Shown here: piece by piece, positions 1-13,660 of the stretch
Layout of the letters: each line of letters begins with the position of its first letter
Numbering within the stretch: position 1 is the stretch's first letter
Notes under the pieces: model-generated
What the model was told of the DNA's origin: nothing
Seen by the model: the letters and a program-made list of their open reading frames with translations, nothing else
Databases searched by the model: none
Position numbers and translations under genes: made by a program
Origin: Patellaria atrata CBS 101060
Taxonomy: Eukaryota; Ascomycota; Dothideomycetes; Patellariales; Patellariaceae
Assembly: GCA_010093705.1 (NCBI GenBank)
Contig: MU006090.1
Coordinates: 376,056 to 440,055 of the forward strand
Direction: 5' to 3'
Length of the DNA stretch: 64,000 bases

Positions 1-125
1 GCCCCTCCAATAACGGCCTAAACCTGCCAACGCACACTTTCGACCTCAACTCTTACTCAGCCCCGCCTAAATCCTTCAAATTCTCGAATATTCAAGCTTC
101 TGGAGAGTCAAATATACTGAAAGGA

Positions 126-1771
126 ATGCACGATCTACGCAGACAGGCTCTGGAGAGCGGCAAGACCGTTTCCCGAAAGGCGCGCTCGCGACAGTCTTCG
201 GCTAGGAGCTCAAGGGCTAACTCCGCAACTAATTCACGAGCTGCTTCTCGAAATCCGAGTAGGAGTAGACAAGGTTCTGACGACGAGGAAGGTAACTTTA
301 GCGACGATACGAACTTCAGGTGAGCTAAACAGGGAATCTATACATTGTCGGGCTCATTCGCTAATGGTGTTACTCATAGTATTAATTCCATAGACGATAT
401 TCTCAGCACTACTGACGATGTAGACGAGCCTTCTAATGCCTGGAAGGTCGAACTCGGTGATCGCATAGAGCAGTTGATCGACCGCAAGCGGTCTAGTGTA
501 CAAGGCCGAGAGGAGACGTTGAGTGCCTACATCCGTATTCTTACTGGCAACCCAGCGAAAGAGGAGATTACACACAAGTTGGGCGAATTTATTCCAGCTT
601 TGTTGAAAAGCATACATTCGGGTGCTAGTGAGCTTGAGACTGTTCTAGCACTGAAAGGCAAGTCTCCCAATCGAATGATTTTCTAGGGACTGTTACTGAT
701 GGAGATACAGCACTTGCTCTCACTATTGTCTCAGGCCCCACTGAATCCTTGTTCGAACAGACCAGTCAGACAGTGAAACGATCTATCACCGACTCTAACG
801 CGAGCGCTATCAAAACCACAGCTATTCACACCTACGGGGCGATCACATTCTATGGCGGTGCTTCTACAGAGGAAATGGAAGAAGCAATGGACTTCCTCTA
901 CGAGATCATTGAGTCAGACGGTCATACAATCGATGCTGGTGATGAGGGCAACGTAGTTACAGCGGCACTCCAGGAATGGGGATTCCTCGCTACACAGCTC
1001 GATGAAATGGAAGATACGTCTGAGCATGTCATGGAGGCATTCGTAGATCAACTTGGGAGTTCAGATCATGCCGTGCAAATTGCCGCTGGCGAAAATATCG
1101 CCTTGTTATATGAAAAGAGTTATACCCCACTCGAAGCCGATGAAGAAGCACCATCAGACGAAGACAGCGAAGACGATGAAAAAGATCCAAATCGCGTGAA
1201 GATGATGAAGCGATATACCGTCTACCGTCGCGAAGACCAGTTAAAGCATACCCTTGAAGCTTTATCTCGCTACACCTCACCTAACATTAGCACCAAGGTC
1301 AAGCGCAGTCTTCATCAAAATTTCTCGGACATTCTCAACAGCGTTGAAGACCCAACCCGCGGACCGAAGTACCAGAAGGCTATTTCACAAGAAACGGGCA
1401 AGCGTTACGGTAGCCGTATGACGGTGAAAATTCATCAAGTTGGCGAAATGAGGATCGATATGTGGTGGAAGTTGCATCGGCTACAGGCACTCAGAAGGGT
1501 GTTGCAGGGTGGATTTGTTAAGCACTACGAGTGCAATGAGGTTGTTTTCGACACGCTACCGTAAGTTGATACCTCCTGCTCCTTTTATTCGTTCGCGTGG
1601 TACTCAGTTTAGGGCCTATCGGCTAATGGAATCTAGTATCATGATAACATCTTCGAAGAGCGGTTACGGCGCCAGTGGACAGTACGAGAGCAGCAACCGC
1701 CGACGACATGGTTGAAGGTTGCTTGCGTTTTCACTCACACATTATCAAAGCAACATTATGGACGGTTATGA
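126..1771 (+). CDS. IFRD-family (interferon-related developmental regulator) protein
   Basis: Fungal homologue of the IFRD1/2 family, armadillo-like proteins linked to transcription and ribosome biology. The N-terminus is a basic Ser/Arg/Ala-rich tail, then SDDTNFSINSIDDIL, then the helical IFRD domain and an acidic stretch (residues DEEAPSDEDSEDDEKD). The start at 126 gives the family-like opening MHDLRRQALESGKT. Intron 1 is 320-379 (60 nt, in frame) and restores NFS-INSIDDIL. Two joins are unclear. After LETVLALKG (about 657) the frame must shift to reach TVTDGDTALALTIVS (from about 689), but only a 29-nt GC-AG interval (658-686) lies between. Near the 3' end a GTAAGT donor at 1561 leads either to a stop at 1715 (phase-consistent) or, in a more peptide-like frame (DNIFEERLRRQWTVREQ), to 1771. 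The family assignment is firm; the exact 3' end and the integrity of the gene are not. Confidence 0.7.
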
Positions 1772-2668
1772 ATCGTCTATACGCGTGGACTAGGTCTATT
1801 GAGTGCTTTTGTTAGCAAATAACAGCAAATTCCTGCACAGGCATTCTAAAAAGACCAGAAACCGAGGCCCAGGGATTCTCTCGCAGCAGTTTAGTGCATT
1901 TCTTTTCCAGAAATTGCACTCATGAACTTTCTGCACACTGGATAGCTCCTTTTTGTTTTTTTTACTACATAGAAACGGTGGCGTTAGTCATGTGCTTTGG
2001 CTGGGCTATGGGTTATGATGAGGTTTTTATGGGATAGGGATATGGTGCTATGGAAATCACTCATGAATGGACACGAACTGACGGCCACGACATCGAGTCG
2101 GAATGGGGACGTAGGCGGGGCCCTACTAGCTAGATGATTGCATTTTGAGATACATTGAATAAGATCAATGAATTACTTTATGTGTTAGGTATTAGTATTG
2201 TGGACCAACCCTAGTCTTAAAATGCTCAAAGCTCTAACATGCAGCTCCGACTTGCGAAACAGAGAACGGTATCAAACCCGAACCCACCCTGAGCCGTAAA
2301 ATCGCTAAAGATGTTATGCTGGAGATCTAGATACGGCTTCCACACAGCTCTCTGAGATGACCAATGTTGGTTTGCCTAACGCCCCTACTTGGCGCGCTCG
2401 TCGTCCTCGGTTGTTTGTACGCGTACCGCGCACCCTCATCTCAAGTATCAAGAGTCCGTTGCGGTTTGTACGGTTTCGGCGTCGTACAAATTACTGCAGT
2501 CTGTACCATCTTGCTCCCTGCGTACAGCAGAGCCAGAGGGCCCTTGCTCAGCAAGTGGACGATGGACCAGAAGGTCATGAGAAGGGAATGCCTTCACATG
2601 GGTATCGTACCTCGTTCGCGCGGAATATATGGATGTGGAGTGCGTCCTCTTAGAGGAGGTTTCATTTT
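1772..2668. other. intergenic, nothing clear
   Basis: This lies between the 3' ends of two convergent genes. An open frame at about 2364-2684 (+) has a hydrophobic start (MLVCLTPLLGALVVLGCLYA), but it has no recognisable family and overlaps the regulator's 3' end, so it is not called. Confidence 0.4.
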
Positions 2669-4908
2669 TCATGAACCTCCATAACCATGGAAGTCGGGAT
2701 GGTCTAAATCGGGAAGCCAGCCGCTCAGTCCCGCTCCCCAGTGGTCTAAAGCCGTTAGATCATTCGGATCGAGTGCAATATCGGGAGAGGGGAGAGAAAT
2801 GCTTGACGGTGCTGTGAAGGTATTTGAATGCTGGGTTGCGGTTATATTGTCCATCGGTTGCGGAGTGGGCAAGCCGTTTTCCTCCGTGTACGTAGGACTT
2901 GTGGGATCGTTGTAGATATTGTCGGTCCCCGAAGATGGAAGTGATTGCGGATTCAATATGTTAGCCTGTGGGCGTCGGTCCATCTGACTGTCTTCTAGTT
3001 GCGTGTCAAGACAGATACGTGTGCGGTACTGCTCGTACCACTGCTGAAGTCTTTGAACAACTCGAAGCCAATGGTTGGGTACCCTACACTGCTCTGGCCC
3101 ACTTGCTTGCTGGTATGCGTCCGCTAACCGTTCTAGATACTGTTCCGCTCGTAAATCGGCAACGTCAAGCACGTCTCCAAGAGCTGTGGTGCTTGCTGTG
3201 AATGAGATTCGCAATAGTACGATCACTGCATAAGCGACGCGGAAATATAACGCACTGGATATCTTTCGCAGCATCATGGGTGCTACACTTAAAAAAATGT
3301 CCAGAACATTATGGGCGGAATTGATGATTCTCATCGTAGCTTGAAGATAGACGGCGCTCGGCACCATTTCTGATTTCAGAGGCTTATCATTGGGACTAGG
3401 AACGGTACAATATTCGTTCTCAAATTGTTTAGCGTCGTGCATCCCGCCATCCATTAGGAACTCGTAAATCGTGATTATAATGGAGTGGGATGTAGCTAGG
3501 CCATACACTATTCCCAATTTAGTCATAAATAAAAGTATCTTTAGGGGGTTGCTTACCGTCCGTATTATCTTCAACAGCTCTACGTCTCCATTCTTCCATA
3601 CGTCTATCAAATGTCCTTACAACTGCGAGCATCTGGCTCACAGGTATTCGAAGTACGGTTGTCGGGTCATCGAATCCATAACCAATGGATGCTTCTTCAG
3701 CAATGCGGTTCAGTTGAGCCCAGGAGGCGATTCGTTTGTCATGTAGAAAGGGCGATTGCGATAGCATTGCCTCACACTCCATCATCCAATTGTTAAAGAG
3801 TAGCATGTTCGGTCGGCGCATACGGATAGCAAGGCTACTGAATTAATCTTTGTTCTTTCGATTAGAATGACAGTACCTACGATGATGTGAAGATGTAAAT
3901 TGTGAGAATAAGTCTAGCAATCTCGCCCATTGGAGTACCTTGCAAGCCAACGTCGTCCAGACTAATGGGGGAATGAAGGGAACGGCCTCGAAGACTACCC
4001 GCCTTAGAGGCTATTCCAAGTTCAATAGCCATAGTAGCCGCTGTATGTGTTAATTGATACAACTGAGAATAAGCACCCGACTCTGGAAGGTGATAATAGA
4101 CAACTGTTATGATCAGAGCTTGCACTAACTCTATTCTCTTCTCACCACGAATAAATATGAGATGTGCATATAGTGAGGCGATCTCACGGCTGAGCTTTCT
4201 TGAGAGTTCAAGGTCTATTCCAAGTGCTGCAGCTGCTATCATTGCAAGCCATAAAACTGGTTTTGAACGGCGAATCTGTTCAAAAGTCACCTCTTCCGGG
4301 AGGACAGCAAGTGGAAACTGAGAAACTAATTCGGTATTGTATACTGTGAAATACACTTTCGCTGTGTCAAGGCTTATCAATCCTCGATCGACAACGTCGC
4401 TTCGATGATCAGAAGCATCGTAGGATAAGTTAAAGGCTCCTGAAGAGTCGTCTGTCGATGATGAAGCCCAACCAGACGCTGGAGTACTTAGACTATCCCC
4501 ATCGGCTCCGACAAGTCCACCATAACTGCTCATTAGTGGAACTCTTTGTTGTTCCCCGCCCTGGTCATCGGTGCTGGGCAAGTTTTGACCTTTGGATGAG
4601 GCTGAAGAGGAGGGTTGTGAAGTGTTAGATCCGCTCATCCCTCGTAGTAGAGCCCTCATTGTCTGAAGCTCCTTCTCGAGTTCCGCTACCCTTGAATCCG
4701 TGGTCTTCTTACGGGGCCGCCTAGCCTGAGGTGCGGAAAAGACGCATGGCCGTAAAGCTTTTGCACAGCGCTGACATTGGCCGTTTGGCGAATTAGCGGC
4801 CGGATAGCATCGAACTTTCAGAGACCGGCAGGACTCGCAGGCTCGATTGAGTTGCTGTAAAGGATAATATCCTCTGATGGGACCGGAATGGGCAGCGTTG
4901 CTCGACAT
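2669..4908 (-). CDS. Zn2Cys6 fungal transcription factor
   Basis: The product is a nuclear DNA-binding regulator of 715 residues in three exons (4908-3881, 3837-3557, 3507-2669), with introns of 43 and 49 nt whose phases fit. The N-terminal binuclear zinc cluster is visible at about residues 24-56: ACESCRSLKVRC followed by CQRCAKALRPC (C-x2-C-x6-C-x10-C-x2-C-x6-C). A basic linker (RRPRKKTTD) and a short coiled coil (VAELEKELQTMRALL) follow, as expected for a dimeriser. The middle region is a helical fungal-TF-like domain with hydrophobic segments, and the C-terminus is Pro/Ser/Asp-rich and probably an activation region. The general shape resembles War1/LeuB-type regulators, but the target genes cannot be read from the sequence. 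No metabolic cluster sits next to it. Confidence 0.88.
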
Positions 4909-6977
4909 GATGTACGTTTCAAGTCAAGTTTTAGTTTGATCTCTAGTAATATCTTTTGAGGCGAGGAAGCAGATTGAGAGATTTTATGATTACCGGTCGG
5001 CATCATCAGTCCATGGCAGACATTAACATCGGAATCGCCGAAGCAGTATGGATTCACACTAACCAGTATTATAAGTACAACAGCGGCCTTCCATGGAGAG
5101 GATGCGGGGTGAAATATCCGGACTACTAATGAAAGGGATGATGTTCACATTTTGTGAGAGTTGTTTCAGCTTGCAGATCCTTGAGGTTGGAGGCGTTGGG
5201 TAAATATAGCGTAGTTCTAGCGCATCTCATCTAAACTCGACACAGTAAAGCTATGATCTATTTGGAAGACCTGCTTCTAACGTAGGCAAGATAAAATGTC
5301 TAATAAGCTAATAATGAGCTAGTTTCCATTTGTCTGGAATGCTTATAAAATAACATTCTTGTTAGACCTGTAGTTTATCCTGCTAACAAGGCCAATCAAG
5401 TACTATATATCTTAGGTTATGCCTGTCGTCGCATAAGGTAGACTTCAGATATGACCTTTCCACTAAAAGCCACAAGATGACAAACTCAAAGCAGGATTCT
5501 TGATGAGGTCCATACCAAGCTTATGGTATAGACTGGGCCCGATCTTATTGGTCATTCCACTAACGGGTGACTACCCATGAATAGAATGCAGAATCAGAAA
5601 TAGAGGCTTTTTGAGTAGATTCCCAAATAGATGTCTATGCTCCTATCACTACTGCGAATCCACCTAATTTTGGACTGGCAATTTGAGTTGGGTTTTTCTT
5701 TCTGCTACCTTATCAAGTTATATACCACTTGAGTGCACGGGGTGCTATGGAGTAGATGCGCTTTTGTATCTAATAAAACCTCTCAGCGAATGATTTGAAA
5801 ACAAAATATGATTGAGTTTTCAAATGATTGTAAAACGTGACTTCATCCCCATTACGCCTTACCCCAGGAGACTTGCTCGCGCAAGTTGGTCGTTTATCCA
5901 TTCTTTTCTCACTTAAATGCGCATCTTCTCTATCACAACCTTTACCCATTCCATTTAGCAGACTTATCCACCTAATCTTAAGTAAGATTATGAGATTCAA
6001 TGATCTTCGACTGCGTTCCGCATCGAACGACATCCAAGATGATGTTGACAAGAATGCCACTAGAAATACTCATCATATCCATCCAGACCGACTCTGGCTC
6101 ACGAGCCAGCGAGAAGAATCCGAAACAAGAAACTCAACCCAAACCCTGCTTGAACGTCTGGCAAATCGATTATGAAGCTCTCAAAGAAAGGATACCTTGT
6201 GATTCTTGCTCTGTACGAGTAAAGTAGATTGCTGAGAAAAAGAATGCTAACTATCAAGGAGGGGCCGAACCTGTACAAAACCGCCTACCACATCATCAAC
6301 GAAGTTGGCACGCCGCACGGACCCAGTGTACGAGAAGATCTAGAGAAGCTGTACATGGATTGAAAGAATGGGGTAACAAGGGCTCAGTTCATTATTATAC
6401 GGGGAGGATTAGAGAAACATGAAGGGAACCATACCAGTACCAGGGGGTCAAAACACCAGAATATCTTACGGAAAGTCCTCGAAACGTGAGCGTAAGCAAA
6501 TCAGAGGAATTGGAAGATGAGATGAATGTTTCGGCGTTATTACCAGAAGAGTTCAAGAAGTAGGTCAGGGAATGAAATAAGTTAGAATGAATTGACGTAC
6601 TTCCACTATATCTGTACATGCTATGTACAGAAGTACACACGTTTTAATGACGCGAGTGCGGTTTCATGACTGATAAATTCTCAATAAGTGGTTGAAATGC
6701 AAAACTTGTTGAGCATCGTGCAAAAGGCTTGGACGAAGTCTTGATGAAGGTGCAGGCTTGGCAAAGCACGTGATAAGACATCACCGGATTATCAATATTC
6801 CAGAGTTTCCCAAAACGTCTTGTAACTTGAAACGAACCTCGAACAAACGCGATCGACCTTTGAGGCCTTTCAGCATCTTCAATTCTCAAAATTTCTTCCT
6901 CGATCTCATTTCCAATCTCAGCAGATTGAGAATCTAGGTATCAGCTCTTTAACTCTTCGTGTTCTTACAGCCCCAAC
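4909..6977. other. AT-rich intergenic region, about 2 kb
   Basis: This region separates the regulator promoter from the SPT6 promoter. A short open frame at 5837-6175 (+) and fragments at about 6240-6560 (for example ILTIKEGPNLYKTAYHI) read like pieces of protein, but they are interrupted by stops and match nothing I recognise. It may hold a worn relic. The last 100 bases before 6978 are pyrimidine-rich, as in a promoter. Confidence 0.4.
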
Positions 6978-9900
6978 ATGTCGAACGCTCTGCTTGATCT
7001 TGACGCGGAGCTCGGTAGCGAAGAGGAGGATGAAGACTTCGAGGATGAGACTGGAGAACTAAGAAGCAAGACTAAGCACGGCGCTAACGGCGGCCTCGAA
7101 GACTCTAGCGAAGAAGAAGACGAGGATGAAGATGAGGAGGCAATAGCGAAGGTTTGTGGAGTACTATGTTCCTAACCGAGGGCGATGGCTAACATATAAA
7201 TCTTACAAGGTTCGAGAAGGATTCATAGTCGATGAGGATGAAGACGAAGAAGAAAGTGCACGAACACGCAAACATAAAAAGAGGCGTCGTCAACGTGAGG
7301 AAGAGGAAGCCCTTCTTGATGAGGAAGATCTCGACTTGATTGGAGAGCTGAATCCTGAACTTCAGCAGCGCAAATCAACAGAGGTAGTCTATCTTCCCAA
7401 AACTTTTTTGAGCTTGAGACATCTAAACTACTCCTTAGTCTCGGTTTAAACGCTTGAAGCGTGGTCACCGTGATGAACGCCCATCCAGGAACCGTCGTGG
7501 AGTCCAAGAAATATTCGATGAAGACGAAGACCTTGCAGATGGCCTAGAGGAAAGGTACAACAACAATCGAGCGGACGAATTCGCAGATTTCATTGAGGAA
7601 GATGAATTTGAAGATGAGGAAGCCAACAACGCTCTCGAAGAAGCGGAAGTCGCTCGTCCAGGCAGGAAGGTATACACTGGGATAAGCGGTATACAAGACA
7701 CTGGCCTAGATGAAGCATCGCTCGAGGACTTGAGAGCGGCTTTTGGAGATGGCGATGAATACGACTGGGCGCTGCAAGTACAACTCGAGCAAGATGAGGA
7801 ACAAGGACCCCTTGATAGACCTTTGGAGCTCAAAGATGTTTTTGAACCGTCTCAACTCGTTGATAAAATGCTTACGGATGAGGATAATATTATACGAGCA
7901 ATCGATGTACCAGAGCGTTTCCAGTTAGCACGGAAGCAATTTAAAGCAGTTGAAGTCAGCCCAGAGGAGATGGAAGAACGTCTGAAAGAGGAGACTATGT
8001 GGATCTCAAATCTTTTACTTCCCAAGAGTCGTCTTGAACGCAGATACTACGAACCATTTCAGAATTCGGTACGTAAAGTACTAGAATTTATGAATATTGA
8101 AGAATATGAGGTACCGTTCATATTCCAACACCGAAAGGACTATCTTATTCAGGAACCAATACCCCAAGACCCGGAGTTTCCCAATCCTGACGACAAACCG
8201 GAGCGCCTCCTAGATCAGAACGGTTTATGGGAAATATTCGAACTCGACCTGAAATTCAAGGCTTTAGTGGAGAAACGTGACGCTCTTCAGAAAACCTATG
8301 AGAGCCTCAAAACAATAGGCGATATACGGGATAGTGTACTGGAGGAATTACTTCCTGAAGCTGTTACAATGGAGGAGATTCAGGATATACAAGACTACGT
8401 GCATTTCCAGTACTCCGCCCAGCTGAAAGACGTTAATCTCATGGAATCAGAGACCACGGGCGCTCAAAAGCGAGCTAGAGCATCAAGAAATATATTCGAG
8501 AAGCTCCGTGCTAGCAGGGTGTATGCTCTTGTCCGTGCTCTCGGTGTTCCAGCAGATGAATTTGCCAAAAGTGCGATGATGAATACTCCACGAGGCGATT
8601 TTGATGATCCAAGCATGCATCCTGAGGATATGGCCGACAGTCTTCTGGATCCCCCAGAATACACTAGTGGCTCACAAGTGCTTAGAGCAGCGAAGCACAT
8701 GTACGCGGAAGAACTCACAATGAGTCCAAGGATGCGCAAATTCATGAGGAGGCACTTTTACTCTACTGGTTTGCTTGATTGCTTCCGTACCGAGAAAGGA
8801 CTGCGTAAGATCACTGAGGATCATCCATACTACGAGTTTAAATATCTGCGTAGCCAAGAGTTTTCGATTATCGCCCGTCGACCAGAGCTTTACCTTCGAA
8901 TGCTCAATGCAGAGCAGGAAGGCCTCGTTGAAGTCAAAATCAGGCTCGACGGGGTTCAGAAAATTAAGGAAAGACTTTATAAACTCATTCAAACAGATAA
9001 TTTAAGCGACTTGGCCGACACTTGGAATTCGACGCGGCGAGAGGTCTTAGATGCGGGATTAGAGAGACTAGAGAGAATTGTCGCCAGAGGTGTCAAGGAA
9101 ACACTCAAGAGCGAATGTGAAAACATGTTGGCTCGAACTTGTCGGGATAAATACCTTGAGAAACTGGACCAAGCACCGTTCAAACCTAAGGGTCTGGTTC
9201 TTGGTACGAGACCTCGAGTTCTCGCTTTATCGAATGGGAACGGTCAACCGGGGCGGGACGCCATTTGCTGGGCTTGGGTCGAAGAGGATGGCCGCGTTCG
9301 CGAGCACGGTAAATTTGTTGATCTGCGGCTAGGGAATCCAGAAAAATACCTCCCTGACGGACAAGACGTAGCCAACTTCATTGAGGTCGTTCGGCGTCGA
9401 AAACCAGATGTCATTGGCGTATCTGGCTTCTCCGTGGAGACACGAAAGCTATATAAAGATTTGCAAGATATCGTTGAGAAACACGACTTACGAGCAACGT
9501 CTAATGAAGATGATGAGGGCATCGAGAAGGCGGATCGAATTGATGTTCTTATTGTCAACGATGAAGTCGCCCGTCTATATCACACTAGTGAACGCTCGAC
9601 AATCGAAAATCCTGGACTCCCCCCACTCGTAAAATATTGCATCGCCTTAGCCAGATATCTACAAGATCCCATGAGAGAGTATGCTGCACTGGGAAAGTCG
9701 ATTACATCCATATCTTTCGATCCCAACCAAGATCTCCTACCAACCGACAAACTTACTCGCTACCTGGAAACAGCTATGGTTGACATGGTCAATCTCGTTG
9801 GTGTTGAAATCAATGAAGCTATTAATGAGCCTTCCATCGCGAACTTACTTCCTTATGTCTGTGGGCTAGGTCCAAGGAAAGCTGCGCAAGTCTTAAAGAC

Positions 9901-11411
9901 GATAAATATTAACGGCGGAGTTGTTCAAGCTCGCAGCGAGCTTGTTGGTGATCCTGACAAAAGTATTCTCCCTTGTATGGGTGGAAAGGTGTGGATAAAC
10001 TGCTCCAGCTTCCTCTATATCGAATACGATCCTCAAGAACCTGAATGCGACTACATGGATAATACTAGAGTTCATCCCGAAGATTATGACCTAGCGCGTA
10101 AAATGGCAGCGGATGCCCTAGAATTGGATGAAGAAGACGTGGAAGCGGAGAAAAATGAAAACGGCGACGCTGCGGTCGTTCGTAGGCTTGTAAAAGATGA
10201 AGCTCAGGAGAAAGTCAATGACCTTGTGCTGGAAGAATATGCCGATCAGTTAGAGAAAAAGTTTCATCAGAAGAAGAGGGCAACCCTTGAGACCATCCGT
10301 GCGGAACTGCAACAACCTTATGAGGAACTTAGAAGGAATTTCGCGCTTATGTCTACCGATGAGATTTTTACCATGGTAACCGGTGAAACCCGCGAGTCTC
10401 TACAAGAAGGAATGACCGTACCGGTTCAGATAAAACGCACGTTTCCAGACCACATTGAAGTCAAACTTGATTGCGGAATTGAGGGAGGTGTTTCTGAATC
10501 CGAATATCCAGAAGGCGTTGGTGGCGACAATGGAGTTGAACCACGACAAGCATACAGCGTCCACCAAACCGTCCAAGCTAAACTCGTGTTTCTGAGCCGA
10601 AAGAACCTTACGGCACAGCTTTCCTTCCGCGAAGATGCGCTCAAGCGTCCCTTCCGCAAAGAGTATGATCACTTACCTAATGAGTGGGATCATAATCAGG
10701 AAACACAGGATAAGAAGAATGCGGATAAGGCTAAAGAGACGGTTTCTGGGCGGGCTCAACGTGTTATCAAACATCCGTTCTTCAAACCGTTTAACTCTGC
10801 ACAAGCTGAGGAATATTTGGGATCCTGCAGCCGTGGCGACGTTGTCATACGGCCCTCGTCTAAGGGACCCGATCATCTTGCAGTCACTTGGAAAGTGTCA
10901 GATAACGTCTATCAGCATATAGACGTGCTTGAATTGGACAAAGACAACGAGTTCAGTGTCGGTAAGACCTTGAAGATAGGTGGTAAATATACCTATAGCG
11001 ATCTCGATGAATTAATCGCCAACCACGTAAAAGCCATGGCTAAGAAGGTTGATGAGATGATGGAAGATGAGAAGTATCAAAACGGTAGTAAAGCACAAAC
11101 AGGTAAGCTTATAGTGAATTCCTTGTATTATTATCGTGCAGTTCCGCTGATTCTATCTAGAACAATGGCTTTCAACCTACGCGGAAGCAAATCCCAAGCG
11201 CTCTATGTATGCTTTCTGCATCAACCCTAAATTTCCGGGGTATTTCTTCTTGTGTTTCAAAGCTGGGCTGAACGCCCCGCTATCGAGCTGGCCTGTGAAG
11301 GTTATTCCGAACGCCTTTGAATTGCAACGGAACCCTTATCCGGATATGCGGGCGTTAAAGAATGGGTTCAAGCTGCTTTTCGCTAATCAAGCTAGTCAAC
11401 GACGTTACTAA
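6978..11411 (+). CDS. SPT6: transcription elongation factor Spt6
   Basis: Histone chaperone that travels with RNA polymerase II, rebuilds nucleosomes and couples elongation to RNA processing. There are four exons (6978-7151, 7210-7383, 7439-11102, 11161-11411), giving 1420 residues. The first about 200 residues are extremely acidic ([11 protein letters not shown] and similar) with the conserved [11 protein letters not shown] patch. A helix-turn-helix/Tex-like core follows, then the YqgF RNase H-like fold ([12 protein letters not shown] ... VIGVSGFS), the helix-hairpin-helix ([17 protein letters not shown]), an S1 RNA-binding domain ([20 protein letters not shown]) and tandem SH2 domains ([16 protein letters not shown] ... 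GDVVIRPSS). The last exon completes the second SH2 ([18 protein letters not shown]). Joining exon 3 to exon 4 turns KAQT into [15 protein letters not shown], which fixes the splice. The length is normal and the gene looks intact. Confidence 0.97.
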
Positions 11412-11957
11412 GCTCTTCCCTCCCACTTTGTTTTGTATAGGTATCTCATAATACTTCTGCTATTTTCGGCTGCATGGTAATGGTTACGGCAAGTTACTAA
11501 ATGAAAATTTAGAGAGAGCGTGTATCCGTCTCTGTCAGGTTGGGTTTAAGAAAAGAATAACTTCGTGGCTTGTTAGAGTATTCGATTTATGACAGCACAG
11601 GGCTGCAACAAAGGTTAGATCATGGGTTATCAAACATACTCGATCAAAGAAGTGTTTGCCATGATTGTAAGGCTTAACATAATACTCCTATTATACCTAT
11701 ACTTCCTTGAAATTTACGGACACGGTTAGAGGGGAATCGACGATAATTATTAGAATCTATTCATAGAGCAAATCTAACTCTCTAAGATGGTTATGAACTA
11801 ACGTCCTTTAAATCATATTTTTCCAGACTACTGATACTTTGATTACTTTCTTGGTGCATCTTCGACACCATGAGGTCCGTGCTCCTTTGAGCTGCCTTCC
11901 AAAGTGACAACCGCCATCAACCTGCATTATACCCACCCCTGCAAGTCAACGTTCATA
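11412..11957. other. intergenic between SPT6 and VMA6
   Basis: This holds the SPT6 3' end and VMA6 promoter. I see no further gene. Confidence 0.5.
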
Positions 11958-13208
11958 ATGGAAGGAGTCCTTTACAACGTCAAGAACGGGTAAGTTTGTA
12001 TGCAAATATTGTATGGGACTGTATTGATGTGATCAGCTACATCGAGGGTATCGTGCGCGGGTACCGCAATGCCCTGCTCACAAGTCAGAACTATGGCAAC
12101 TTGACGCAGTGCGAGACCATAGACGGTAAGGTCTAATCTCGAAACTCTCCAGTAATGAGACGTTAATTTGATTTAGATGTGAAGCTACAGCTGTCTCCCG
12201 CATACGGTGACTTCCTCTCAGCTCTTCCTCCGAACCCTTCGACATCCGCCCTGGCCAGCAAGACAACCGATAAGCTAGTCGCTGAGTTTAGATACCTCCA
12301 AGCAAATGCTACCGGATCTCTCTCCAAGTTCATGGAGTATCTTACCTATGGATACATGATTGACAACGTGGCGCTGCTCATTACTGGAACACTACACGAG
12401 CGGGATACACGGGAGCTGTTGGAGAGATGCCATCCACTTGGGTGGTTCGAGACAATGCCTGTTCTTTGCGTCGCTACGAATATCGAAGAATTGTATAATT
12501 CGGTTCTGATCGAGACCCCTCTAGCAGCATACTTCAAGGGGTCCCTAAGCCACCAAGATCTGGACGAGCTGAACATCGAAATCATTAGGAATACACTTTA
12601 CAAAAACTACTTGGAAGATTTCTATAACTGGGTTAACACACATCCGGACGTTATGGGAACACCCACTGCAGAAGTCATGTCTGAGGTGTTGGAATTCGAG
12701 GCCGATCGAAGGAGCATTAACATCACGTTGAACTCTTTCGGGACAGAGCTATCAAAAGCGGACAGAAAAAAGCTCTATCCAAGTTTCGGTCGGCTTCATC
12801 CTGAGGGCACATTGATGCTTTCGAGAGCGGATGATGTTGAAGGTGTGAGGATCGCCGTTGACGGCAATGCGGACTACAAGGCCTTTTTTGATCAGACGGG
12901 ACTGAGCCAAGGTGGCGGATCAGGTCTGGGTAACATGTCTGGCGGTGCTGGTGGAGAAACGAAGTCTCTCGAAGACTTGTTTTATCAGAAGGAGATGGAG
13001 CTTTCTAAGCTGGCATTTACGAGACAGTTCACCCATGCTCTTGTCTATGCTTGGGTGAAGTTACGTGAACAGGTATGTATATTGAAACCCTCAGCTACCA
13101 CACACCATTAACCTTTCTCAACAGGAGATCCGAAACATCACATGGATTGCGGAGTGCATAGCACAAAACCAGAAAGAAAGGATTGGGAATTACATAAGTG
13201 TCTTCTAG
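11958..13208 (+). CDS. VMA6: V-type H+-ATPase subunit d (Vma6)
   Basis: Subunit d of the membrane Vo sector of the vacuolar proton pump. It caps the c-ring and couples the central stalk to it. There are four exons (11958-11989, 12037-12125, 12177-13072, 13125-13208), giving 366 residues, the usual family length. The tiny first exon encodes MEGVLYNVKNG and is joined to YIEGIVRGYRNALLTSQNY, a strongly conserved start. Other family stretches are LTYGYMIDNVALLITGTLH, LGWFETMPVLCVA and the C-terminal NITWIAECIAQNQKERI. A Gly-rich insert (LSQGGGSGLGNMSGGAGGE, about residues 285-303) sits in a variable loop. All intron phases agree and the gene looks functional. Confidence 0.97.
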
Positions 13209-13660
13209 CCTTATTTGGTTCTTTTGAGTTCTTGTATTAAGCGAACATTGATTTAATCGTGTATCATTGTTAGATAATTGAATGTATGGCGTTTGGGGCC
13301 CACGGTTTGTATATCATTATTAGTTCAAGCGAATCTTAAACTATCTGTCATGTTGTGCTTCATCCTCACCAAATCTTTTGTTTCTAGCCTGTGAACCCTA
13401 AAACTTCTAGGATATTTTCTTCCTCCCAGCCTCCACTCAGCCTCCAAGAAGAATAGAAGAATCAAGCACACTATTCCTCCTATCTCACGGTTTGCGCTCC
13501 TTAAACACTAGAAGCTCGTTATACTATACAATCATTGAGGTACAGTACTATTAGCTTCGACGCAAGCATTCGCGTACCGTTTACATAATGGCACTTTTTT
13601 CTTTAAAAAAAATAAATCTGTAACTTTCTACTTTTAGACGTGTTGCGCAACCTCATTGCT
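13209..13660. other. intergenic between convergent VMA6 and HUB1
   Basis: This contains the two 3' ends and A/T tracts near 13595-13615. A GTACAGTAC palindrome-like motif lies at 13540-13548. No gene is seen. Confidence 0.45.

Noticed and set aside
2364-2684. Open frame with hydrophobic start between IFRD and regulator genes
   Set aside because: It overlaps the regulator's 3' coding end on the other strand, shows no family motif and has two competing frames beside it.
5837-6560. Protein-like fragments in the AT-rich gap before SPT6
   Set aside because: Stops interrupt every frame and no family could be named; too weak to call a pseudogene.
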